Assembly (NCBI RefSeq): GCF_020080835.1
Contig: NC_058164.1
Span: 9,618,142 to 9,682,141 of the forward strand
Length of the DNA stretch: 64,000 nt
Reading direction: 5' to 3'
Source of the DNA: Cotesia glomerata
Taxonomy: Eukaryota > Arthropoda > Insecta > Hymenoptera > Braconidae
Below, piece by piece: positions 22,907 to 33,103 of this stretch. Below the pieces are notes generated by a model. The model was not told the DNA's origin, searched no databases, and saw only the letters and a program-made list of their open reading frames with translations. Both the position numbers and the translations under genes were made by a program. Position 1 is the stretch's first letter, and the number at the start of each line of letters is the position of its first letter.

Positions 22907-24818
22907 CCCATACAGGAAAATACGACGGGGCCAGATCTGGGCCACGCTTGGCGCAATGCTGTCTATCTCTGGCCCATACTTGTAAACCCGCTTTGGCCCA
23001 GCCTTGGTAGAAGTCTGGAGTGATAACAGGGTGCCAAGCTTGGTTGCCAAGACTGGCCCAATCATTATAACCAAGACTGGCCCAAGTTTTTGAGTCAAAG
23101 CAAGCCCAGGCTTATTGATCACTATAGAATTTACAAAAAGAACTAGATTATAAAATATATTTAGAATTTAAGGTAGTTAGGCCCAAAAATAAAAAATTCA
23201 AGAAATTTCCCAAACTCCATATAGAAGTATTTGAATACATAATACACACGCTGTTAAAATTTAGAGACGATTTACCACGTATAACCGAAGATAATTGCAA
23301 TTGAAAATGACACGTTTACACAGGCGGTATGGGAAAAAGGAGAGAAAACCGCGAAGTTTTATTATTTTTGTATTGAAGAAATTTTAAGAATTTCACGAAA
23401 AACTAATATTACTTAGATTAATATATGTATAATTACCCTACAAAATTCTGAAATTCCCTACCTCATAGTTTTTGAGAAATCATTGATAAACTAGTAAAGT
23501 AAACAAATAAATTCATGCGTGGAAGTAAGTGAGCGATAGCCTGAAGAGAGGCGACACTAACGAATAAAAGAGACAGCAGTAGCATAAACTATAGGTTGGG
23601 AAAGAACTACCTTAATTGTTTAATGTTAAACCAAATTAGTATAAGAACCCAATTTCGAATAAATTGAATTCTCTGAAATAAAATAGTAAAATTCTACAAA
23701 AAGGTTAAATTATTTTGTATAAAATGAGTAGTTTTTAGTTGAAATGACAAAATAGTAAATTTTTAATTGTCATTGATTTATTTCAATTTTGATGTAGAGC
23801 TAACGCAAGTTTAGACGACTTAACTTTTAATTTAGACCTAACTTTCGCTAATTATAGAAATAAAGTGAAATTCGCATTTGCCCTAACCGAGACTCGAACC
23901 CGAGTCGCGCGCTTGCCTGACCGATAACTAACCCCTACGCCATACGACCGATAAGTTGATATATATCTCATCATTGATATAAACTAAATCTATATGGTGA
24001 CGAAGTGTAATGGTTTAATATTTATATAATTTATGTTATTTAATATTGTGTTTTGATGAAAATTAACTATTTTCTACAAATGTTTATTAATTAAAAAAAA
24101 ATACAAAAGTCAAGTTCTTATATTACTTTAGACTTTGTACGTCGTTCTGTATATTTTTAATATTTTATTGTGAATTTTAATGTTTAAAATTATCAATATT
24201 AAAAATTCAACTGTAAATTATTATATTTTAATTTTTTTTTTACGACTATATCAATCTTAACGATATGTAATTGTTTTTGTTAAAAATTCTATTACTTAAT
24301 GATTAATTAAGTTTGGACTTCCCACTGAATAGCCAAGATTAGGTTGCCCAATTCTGGCTCAAGTTTGGGTTGCCATTCAACGGCCAAGGCTAGGCTTCCC
24401 AGTATTGGCTAACGCTCGGGTAATCATTGAAGCGGCCAAAGCTAGGTTGCTCAGTCCTGGCCCAAGTCTGGGTCGCTGTTGAATGGCCATGGCTGGGGAA
24501 TCCAGTTCTAGTCTAAGCTCGGGTAATCATTGGGTTGGCCAAGACTAGATTGCCCAGTCCTGGCCAAAGTCTAGGTTGCCATGTCACGATGTCACGTAAA
24601 TATAGAGACTTTAAAACCCAAGTTAAGGTGACTCTAGGTTTGGCCAAAACTGGGTTATTCAGTCTTGGCCCATGTTAGGGTTATCATTCAACAGCGGTTA
24701 GGTTACACAAACTTGGCGAAAGTTAGGCTGACTGTAGGCTTGGCCAAGGCTAGGTTATCCATGTTAGGGTTACCATTCAACGGCCAAAGCTAGGTTATTC
24801 AGTATTGGTCTGTATGGG
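22907..24818 (+). mobile_element. CCCATACAG-family TIR element, copy C (interrupted)
   Basis: CCCATACAGG at the left and CTGTATGGG at the right, each flanked by TA (22905-22906 and 24819-24820). Left TGGCCCA repeats (22920-23110), a tRNA-like core (~23880-23946, minus) and a right array of GGCCAAGGCTAGGTTGCCCAG-type units (24320-24800, period ~51 bp, five or more copies) follow the order of copy B. A TTAA-flanked MITE (23172-23611) splits it. The right array is longer than in copy B, showing that the repeat number varies. Non-coding. Confidence 0.82.
23172..23611 (+). mobile_element. 440-bp TTAA-flanked MITE nested in copy C
   Basis: Flanked by TTAA at 23168-23171 and 23612-23615. The corresponding site in copy B (about 3216-3222, AATTTAATTG) is uninterrupted with one TTAA, an exact empty site. 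Ends GGTAGTTAGGCCC and GGGAAAGAACTACC share a short inverted repeat (GGTAGTT, then partial similarity). The interior is non-coding. The TTAA target suggests piggyBac-type mobilisation, but the ends are not the canonical CCY. Confidence 0.85.
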
Positions 24819-24820
24819 TA

Positions 24821-27800
24821 TCTCTAAACTTCTATTTTAAATTTAAATTCCGCTCGAAATATGAGAGATACGGGGAAATTTTCATAGAAAATTTAATTTC
24901 TTACAACAAAGCTTTCTTAATATGATTTTTTTGTACTGTCAGTATTTAGTGAAGGTAGTACTACCGGTTTTAGAATTGACGTTCAGAATTTGATGAAACT
25001 TGGCATATAGGTACATAATATCTTAATTAACCACTTAATAATATCTTAATTAACCACTTAAATTTTTAGAGGCCTACCGAGAACTGAAAAAAGATATTAA
25101 TATTTACATATTTTTACCTTTACCGTTGATCCTTATGGAAAATCACAGACTTTATTTTATTTCACAAAAATGGACGTTCAGATTCTTATAAAAATTAAGA
25201 CAACGAGAGAAAATAACATCTAAAATATGTTTAATAACAATCAGTATGGTTTCAGAGAATATGAGAATATTTGTTAATAAAAAACATTCAAAATTTATCT
25301 CTGCTTCTCTTTCTCCAACGCGATTTAGTATAGGGAAATCTACTACGTTAATCAAATAAGGTTAGGTCTTGGGATTTGACTCTTGTGGTAACGATAGTAC
25401 TACCTTAAGATTTTGAGTTTAAAAATTTTAAGAAAAATATTCTTCTCAAAAAATTTTTTTTTCAATTTCTTTTCTGAAATTCTTAATAAATTTGCTCATT
25501 TTTCAGATAAATGATTTTTTCTTATTTTCGATTAAATAAATATTTTATTATTGGACTTGATTGTTTTTCAAATCCTATTTGAAAAGAACAATAGGTGCCG
25601 ATATTTTCCGACGTATTTAGGTTTATCGATCAATACAAAGGATAGTAGACAACAATATACGTGTAGTAAGTGAGTGAGTTAGGGTGTAAAGAGTGCATGG
25701 GATAGACAGGAAGGAAAAGGGAAAGTCGAGGGTGTAACACCCTCAGGTTCTATAAATAATACGGGCTGAAACCTGAGGCTGAATGGCTATTGCACCAGAC
25801 TAGACGCATCGCTGAAATTCCTAGCTCACATATATATTATATATGATATTTATTGTGATGTGTTATATACATATAATACATATATAATATAATGAGTTTA
25901 ATCTGTAGAAAATATTTCCGTCCCGAGAACGAGGCTTAGAATATTAATTAAAAATATGCGACGACACGAACCAGGATTTCAAGTTTTTTCTTACGGCCAA
26001 CAATCTCGGTCTCACGAGTAGAGGGTTGCTAATGGATCAGAAACCAGACAAAGTAATTAGTAGTCACTTGAGAAAATAAATAAGAAAAGAATTGAACGCT
26101 GATGTCAAAAAAAAATAAAAATAATAGACTAATTACGACGTTGTAGATTGGAAAATTTATAAAAAAAATTAAGTTGTTAGCGTATTTTTATATATAATAA
26201 AATGTGAGAGAGTTTTTTTTCATGCACGGAACAAAAAAACTACTTGACTCAAGAAAAATATTCTCTGTAAAATTTCATTTTTGTCTCGAAATTTTCAGCT
26301 TAAATTAATTCAAGACATTTGCTTTTGAATCAAGATAATATTTTTGGATGAAGAGAAAAAATTCATCATTCAAGAATTTTAGTCTTAAACCAAACACTAC
26401 TATTTTTAAATAAGATAACCTATATATTTGATTCAATAATTTTTTAAATTAAGGCAATCGGCAATATTGATTTAAGATATTACCGACTTGTTTTAAGAAT
26501 ACCGATGATGCTCGGAATTCTAATATTTTCGATATCATCAAAAATGAATTTCACATACGTTTCAAAATGAGTTCAAGTAGGGTTTTTTTTTTTTTATTTT
26601 GAATGAAGTTTTTTTTCAGAGCCAATAATATAAAATTTAAAAAATAAAATGAAATCATTCTTAGTTTGAGGAAATCGTATTTTTCAATGAAGAATTAGAT
26701 TATAGCTCAGGAAGATGACATACTCTTGATCGAAGTTGTAGAATTTCTCAAACCAACAAATCGAGTTTCACGATTAGAAATTCTTGAATCAAGACAACCG
26801 GTTCTTTTTAAAATAATTTTATTGAATCAATAATATTTCTTCTCAATTAAGTAGACTTTTTTAAGTATGTTAGTCAAGATAATTATGATGTTTAATAAAA
26901 ATTAAAGTGACTTGACGAGAATGGAGCGCATCCACTCGCTTGTATTTGAAATGTGCAGTTTTACAGATTAATTTTTATTTAAACAGTAACTGTTTTATCA
27001 AACTAAGAAAATCATTTATTTTGTTCGGTTTAGCTGTTTGTACAATAAAGTTATACTAAAACTAATTAACCGTGGTTGATGGCGTCGAAGTAATTACGCG
27101 GTGTATTTAAGTGTGTATAAGTAAGAGAACCTTTAGCGAAGTATATATTCTGTATACGTGCGAAAGACCTGTAGTAACTTCTATTTCAAGAACAAGAACA
27201 AGTAATATAACAACAACAGTAGCAACGTGGGAGAGACTTTTATTTTACTGAGTTCTTTCAAGACCTTTTGAGTCAGCGCCCGTGAGGGAGTCAGAGCCCG
27301 TGAAGACTAGATCAAGCAAACGATTCCCCCTCAGATTTAAAAGCTAAGAGTCTTAAAAGAAATATTACTCTTTTTATTTTATTTTATCATATTTTCATCT
27401 TTTTTTACAAGATCACTTATTGGACTAGGGACTAAATCTTGTCTTCTTTTGTTCTCACTCAAAGAAAGCGGATTTACATAATATAAAAAAATTTTGAATA
27501 TTCTCTGTCATAAATATCTAAAGCTTAATAAATCTCTAAGTTGGCGACTTTTTACTTTAAACTTTTTATCCAGGCGATTTGTTTGAATTTTTGCTTCTCT
27601 ATTACAATTTATAACTTGTAAGGTTTTTTATTTATTAACATCTTCAATCTTAATTTTTTAATTTGCAATTTTTCTTATGATCCAAAAAGAGAATTTTAAA
27701 AAATTGGATGCTCACGAGACATTTTTAATAGGAAAAATCTTTGTGGCGCGTAAGACTCGTACGATAATTACTTGTAACATGAAAGACTCGAGGTGACAAA

Positions 27801-27961
27801 AAATTTCCTTCCAGTACTCTTGATGTACAAAAAAACTCACGCCCCTTATCCTTTGGTTGCATTATTTTATATTTTTTGTTTTTATTTTACTAAAAGTTTT
27901 TTGAAGACCGGAAAAGTGTAATAAAAAAATTGTTAGCTCACAATTACACGGCGCAAACAAT
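24821..27961. other. AT-rich spacer
   Basis: Contains a 22-bp tandem duplication (25016-25060) and a 9-bp-stem hairpin at 25741-25778 (CCTCAGGTT against AACCTGAGG) in a less AT-rich patch. A degenerate element of the TTGA(C/T)TCAAGA type lies at about 26225-26868. The patch 27060-27330 is less AT-rich and exon-like in composition, but no frame or splice pair was found. Confidence 0.45.
26225..26868. repeat. Degenerate TCAAGA-type MITE
   Basis: The left end (ACGGAACAAAAAAACTACTTGACTC..., written in part) and the inverse of the right end (AAAAAAGTCTACTTAATTG...) align imperfectly, and TTGAATCAAGA/TTCTTGAATC words recur inside. Similar word clusters occur near 39970-40160, 48420-49150, 50950-51180, 52530-52700 and 59935-60350, suggesting an old AT-rich family with many decayed copies. 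Boundaries are approximate. Confidence 0.35.
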
Positions 27962-28976
27962 CCGAGTAAAAATGAAATTATTATTTTTTACGGAAAAATA
28001 ATAAATTTCGTTCGACCGCCGCACCATGCCGCGGCACCACCGCTGCACGACCGCCGTTTGGCGGACTATTACATCGCACGCTAAAAATTTATTCCCCCTA
28101 GCATCGCCGCACCACCGCTGCACCACCGCCGCATCAATGCTAAATCATACCTACAATTTCACAAAAAATGGTATCATAATTAATTTATCACGCAATAATT
28201 AATTAATAAATAATGCGACTAGAAATCTTAATGTAAGACCTATTGATCAACCTCCTTTTAATCAAATGCCTACACGGAGAAAAAAATATTGTTAAAATGA
28301 CTATCCAACGTATCCTTAAATAACGTTTTCTTAAAATAACAATCCAGATTACGATGAAAAAATAACAATCCAATAACGATGAAAAAAAAAAAAATTTTTT
28401 TAAATCAGGTCAAAGCACCGCGAAATTATTGATTTTTTTAGTCGTATTGTTGATGTAGATTTTTAATTTCGTCCTCGAGTTACACAGAAGCGGTACGCCT
28501 ATCGAAATACTCTGAAAGAATTTTAAAAATTGAACTGTGATGGGATTCGAACCTGGATCGTCTGCATGGAAGTCTCGAACATTGCCTACTGCGCTGCAAG
28601 CCATAGTTAACTAAAAAAATTTAGTTAAGCTATTTGAATGATCAACAAATATTTTATTTCAATGTATATACTATCAAACAGCAGTATGGTGCGGCGGTCG
28701 AACGAAATTTATTATTTTTTCGTGAAAATTAATAGTTTTATTTTTACCCGGGCGCGTCACATCTGTGGTGCGGTGAATAGAAATTTATTTACTTGTCACG
28801 GCGCTGGTGCGGCGGTAGTGCGGTGAATAGAAAAATTCTTTACTTGTCACGGCGGTGGTGCGGTGCTGATGCGGCACTTGTAAAATAATCAAAATTGTCA
28901 CGGCTGTAGTGCAGCGGTGGTGCGGTGCTTAAAAAGCCGTGGAGCGGTGTTGCGGCGGAATTCTGTTTTTACTCGG
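27962..28976 (+). mobile_element. GC-rich inverted-repeat element with tRNA-like insert (~1 kb)
   Basis: Ends CCGAGTAAAAAT and GTTTTTACTCGG are inverted. A longer inverted pair follows: GTTCGACCGCCGCACCAT (~28011-28028) against ATGGTGCGGCGGTCGAAC (~28686-28703). The right half holds a tandem array of about 51 bp per unit (GTCACGGCG.TGGTGCGG...GGTGAATAGAAA, ~28760-28900). Its GC content is far above the surroundings. Between the arms lies AT-rich sequence and a tRNA-like sequence (28531-28605). No protein is supported; the frame at 28638-28826 is a repeat translation. Confidence 0.6.
28531..28605 (-). other. tRNA-like sequence
   Basis: The minus strand contains an exact B-box GGTTCGAATCC (plus-strand 28543-28553) and an A-box-like TGGCTTGCAGCGCAGTAGG at the appropriate side. 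No consistent anticodon arm or acceptor pairing could be drawn, so it is read as a tRNA-derived relic and not a gene. It lies inside the 27962-28976 element. Confidence 0.45.
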
Positions 28977-30010
28977 GAAAGAAAATGAAGAACTGTAATT
29001 TTTCCGTCTGTGCTTACTTATTTTGTGTAATAAAAATGATTTATAATTATTTTAAAATTCATAAGTCCGATAACAATAAGAAATTAATGTTTATTTATTG
29101 TAAGATCGCGATTATAAATTTTAATTAGTCCAATGCGATGGATCTGGCGTAAGTGTAATAATTCATATCAGGCTTACAGCTATTAAATCTGTTGTGTTAT
29201 TAATCGGGTCATAACTGCACAGCTAACCACGGAAATTGAGAAACTAAATAGGTAAAATATTTCCCTCAGTGGGGCTTTGTTAGAATCGAGATTGTCGAAT
29301 AATAAAAACTTCCTTTCGTTTATATATTTATAAGCGGTGTTGTTATATGATATATACTTGGTATTCTACTTTCCCACTGAACTCTCATGCACTCAACTGA
29401 CTCCTTGAGACCTCGTTTGGCTCAGAAATATTCAACGAGGGCATAAACCCCTTCATTATGAATTTCTACCCTCGCATAAATTAATCGACATTATTGATAA
29501 ATTTATGCAACAAAATAATACAAATAAAGTATGTAACCAAATGTTGTTTTAGTAGCTGTTCAAACTTTAATCGTTGAATAATTTCTGTAATTAATTGTTT
29601 CAAACAGATCCTAGATAAGTTATCGTTAATGTTAAAATTTAAAAAGCTATAAAAATACGAAATGCTGAGCAATTCAGAATGATTTTAGAAAAAAAAAAAA
29701 TTAAACTGCTTCTCAACGATTTTTGGTAATTATTTGGTGTAGCGTTTTTAATATTTTAAGCCTTAAAAATGATATATAAAATTTATTTTCAAATGTCACA
29801 TGTTTTTTTTAAGTTTATCAAAAAAAATCTTTGAAAAATGTTAATTTTTAGACTAAAAAAATTTTTTTTTTTTTAAATATAAAAAAGACTATTTAGCAGC
29901 CGAAATTATAATAGATTTCTTAAATCGATCAAAAACTTGCAAAATTGTTGGAACAAATGTAATAGTAAAATTTTACTTAATAGATGGAAAATTAAATTAT
30001 TTTCGGTTTA
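28977..30010. other. AT-rich spacer
   Basis: No supported gene, RNA or repeat. The minus-strand frame 29481-29672 is an AT-rich chance frame. Confidence 0.45.
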
Positions 30011-30299
30011 CACTGAAAGAAATTTTTTTGAAAATTACCATTAAATTCACGGTAATCGTGAGACAGATGACAGTCATTATTTGTCGGTAAGTGAGATAAT
30101 TTAAAGTTTTTTTCAACACATTTATCGTAATCTACCGTTAATTTTATTAGGTTTTCCATAAATTTTTTCTAGTCTACCTTAAAATAAATGAATGTTTTCA
30201 CAATTCTTATTAAAAAAATGACAATAACTTAAGGATCGCGTAATGTCCTACAATTACAGTGGATTTAACGGTAATTCTTAAAGAAATTTTTTTTTCGTG
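30011..30299. mobile_element. 289-bp TA-flanked MITE
   Basis: Flanked by TA (30009-30010 and 30300-30301). The left end CACTGAAAGAAATTTTTTTG is mirrored by AAAGAAATTTTTTTTTCGTG, and GAAAATTACC..TTAAAT matches the inverse of ATTTAACGGTAATTC. The interior is non-coding. A mariner-type non-autonomous element. Confidence 0.75.
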
Positions 30300-30490
30300 T
30301 AGTAAAACAAGTCAGTGCAGAAATTGCAACCATTGAAGGGTCTTTTGATGCATATTAAGAAAAATTCGATAATTCTTAGCGTTAAAAAACTATTTGAAAA
30401 ACAAAATCAGAAATGAAAAATTAAAAATTAAATATGGAAAACTATAAATCGGAAAAGAAACAATAAAAATCAGAACAAGAAATGTGACAC

Positions 30491-30496
30491 AAAAAA
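30491..30496 (-). terminator. Pol III terminator of tRNA-Lys
   Basis: On the minus strand the tRNA 3' end is followed by GTTC and then six T residues, a standard RNA polymerase III stop signal. Confidence 0.75.
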
Positions 30497-30500
30497 GAAC

Positions 30501-30574
30501 CGCCCAACGTGGGGCTCGAACCCACGACCCTGAGATTAAGAGTCTCATGCTCTGCCGTACTGAGCTAGCCGGGC
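30501..30574 (-). tRNA. tRNA-Lys (CTT)
   Basis: The minus strand folds as a complete cloverleaf. Acceptor GCCCGGC pairs with GTTGGGC (two G-U pairs), with discriminator G. The D arm is AGCTCAGTACGGCAGAGC, with one more base than the common AGCTCAGTCGGTAGAGC. The anticodon stem TGAGA/TCTCA encloses the loop CTCTTAA, giving anticodon CTT (plus-strand 30538-30540). The T arm has GTGGGTTCGAGCCCCAC. No intron. An oligo-T terminator follows immediately. It decodes AAG lysine codons and appears intact. No other tRNA genes are clustered with it. Confidence 0.93.
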
Positions 30575-32169
30575 TTGCGAGCGAATGTTTTAAATTTGCA
30601 ACACCTTCTAAGGGCTATGATTTTTAGGAGAAAATGAACAAGCGCTTTAAATTTATTTAATCCAATTTAACTAAAAGTGCACGTGCAATGTAAAAATGTA
30701 AATTTACTCCATACATCTAACACACTAGTTTCAAATGTACTTTTAGCTAAATTAAATTACAAGAACCTCGAAACTCTCCTTTCTTTTTTTTTTATCCTTT
30801 GAATTTCTATCAAAACAATCAATAGTTTGCTTATTATTTATTACAATTCAAATATTTGAAAAATTTATTCTTATCTCAATATTAAAAATAAATATCCTCA
30901 AAATTTAAAATACTTCGTACGTAAGAACGCGATCGAAATAACTTTCCTTAATACTTTTAAATACAGAGTTGTCATAAAAAATTTTTAAATTGATCCTTTT
31001 ATTTATAACCTCTTTTACGTATTCAGTACATGAAAGAAAAGAACCCGATTCGGCAATAACTTTTTTTATCGATTTCGCATCACATATTTTACATTTTTCA
31101 TCTAACAGACACTCAATTTCAGGTAAAAAGAACTCACCTAAAAATCTCCATTAATTACAGTATAAATGTATGAGTAACAACAATAATAATAAAAACCCGT
31201 TATATGCATCAATAATTTAAACAGAAATGGAATGCAAATTTAAAAATAATCAAAGCAAATCGAGCTTTAGTTTGTCTACTTAACAAAATCGATCATCAAA
31301 AAACTTTGGTAAAGATAAAATAAACGTAGTTACGGGTTAAATGAATTTAGTTAATTGGTAGGGTCTAAAAATTACAACCCAGTCGTAGTGACAGTCACTG
31401 AGTAGTAACATAACGTAAAGGAAAAGGAAGAAAGAGATCAAAAGCTATAGAACAGCCATTCTATTCTACAAGCACATAAAATCGAGACTGGAACAAAGAG
31501 GCTTTACTGCTTTGATACTCATCTCTTTCTCACACACTTACATTATACATTTTGTATTACTCATACATACGTACACAGTGAAAAGCTTTAAGTAGATCAT
31601 GCGCAGAATTCACTGCTACTATTATACACACCAAGAGGACATTAATGACAATGAACAAACCAACGAACAAGAGTGTTGGAAAGAGAGAAAGAGCAAAAGT
31701 ACAGGATCAGGACATCGGGCGTTTTATCCATAAAGCTATCTCTTTCCTTCCTCCAGCATCCCTTTGACGTTTGTGCGTGTCTATTAATATAACGATTCAG
31801 TTTTATTTGCCGTGGTGCTTTTCGTTAAACCAGATCCTTAATGCTCTCATCATTTTGCATTAACCTTTACTTTTACTTGTACTCTTTAGTGTCCTATCCC
31901 ATCTCATCCTATCCTAACAATCAACAACTAAACTTTATACACCCACGAATCCAACTATTTCCTGGTTCCTAATCCCTTCTTCTTGCCTTGAGCTCGTTGT
32001 CTAAATCGTTACACACGTGCTTTTCTGCTTCCTCAACCATTTTACTTTGTAATTTTCTTCCTTTCATTTCATCCCCTATCCATACGTACATATATAACAT
32101 ATAACTTGTAACCCTCATATTCTATTTCACTACTCGTTTATCTCTACCACTTTTTACTCATATTTGCTG
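30575..32169. other. AT-rich spacer
   Basis: Unique sequence. Positions 31380-32110 are less AT-rich and pyrimidine-rich, but without a supported frame. A TTTTTAG/GTGAGT junction on the minus strand near 31131 resembles a splice junction but has a short pyrimidine tract. Confidence 0.4.
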
Positions 32170-33103
32170 CACGGTGAAAAAAATTTTGCTATAGGAACTC
32201 TATAGTAGTTAGTTAGTTGTAAAAAGTTCCAGTAGGTTAACGTTTTCTTATGGTAACAATACCGTTTGGCTCCTGCAACTCTACTTAGTTGAGCTCTGAG
32301 AGCTAAACGTTATTTACCTCTCACAACTCTACAGGATCGTTCTGAGACTATAACAAATTTTTGGCAGTCTGTTTAGTAATTTTTTTTACGATTTAGCATT
32401 GATAATTTAATAAATAAATGCGACAGAATGAATTTATATTTCCAACAATAATTGTATATGACAAATAAGAATAGTATTATAATAGAAATAAAATAATAAT
32501 AGAACTAATATTACAAATAAAAATTATTTGTAAAATAAAAATATATTCGTCACAAAATTATCTTATTTTCTTAATTATATCAATAAATATTGAACATAAA
32601 ATCACTACCGTATATGCACAAGAAAAGATAAATAAACGAAAACAAATTTTATTTTGTGTTAAATGGGGTCTTTTAAATGTATTCCGATAACTTATCACAA
32701 TATATTCAACTAATAAATTCAATTAACAGTCACTGCTAATGAACCTTGAAAAACTGTTCTAACGAAATTCAATTTGACAAAAAAAAAAACCTATTTCCTT
32801 AAATAAATAAACTGGAAACTTAATTGTCCTCATATATTTTTAATAATATGGATGTGTAACAAAATAATTCTGTTTGTCATTTTAGAAGGTTATGAAATAT
32901 TTCAGCGCACTCCACTACTGCGCAACGTAGAGCGCTCCCAACTATACCGTTTGGCTCTGAGAACAATCTCGTAGAGCTTTGAGAGCTCAACAACATTGAG
33001 TTATCAGAACTAAATAACATTTTGTTACTGTAACTCTTCAACGAACAGTAAACTGTGTGGTAACTCGACAGTTAGGTTACCAGAACGAAATTTTTTTTCC
33101 GTG
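32170..33103 (+). mobile_element. ~0.93-kb CACGG-ended TIR element, copy 1
   Basis: Ends CACGGTGAAAAAAATTTTG and CGAAATTTTTTTTCCGTG are inverted, flanked on both sides by TG (32168-32169 and 33104-33105). An inverted, highly similar copy is at 42482-43437. The interior repeats gene-like words (AACTCTACA, GAGCTCTGAGAGC, ACCGTTTGGCTC) symmetrically near both ends, so the subterminal regions are also inverted repeats. The central part is AT-rich and non-coding. Confidence 0.82.

Noticed and set aside
24310..24800. Regular ~51-bp repeats resembling a CRISPR array
   Set aside because: The whole unit is repeated without unique spacers, in an insect-like context; it is the internal array of a TIR element.
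25741..25778. 9-bp stem hairpin as a microRNA precursor
   Set aside because: The stem is too short for a precursor and no known mature sequence was recognised.
31120..31135. TTTTTAG/GTGAGT on the minus strand as another recursive splice site
   Set aside because: The pyrimidine tract is short and purine-interrupted, and the strand is opposite to the stronger 58.76-kb candidate.
30695..32110. Pyrimidine-rich region as a coding exon
   Set aside because: No open frame of useful length with plausible splice borders.
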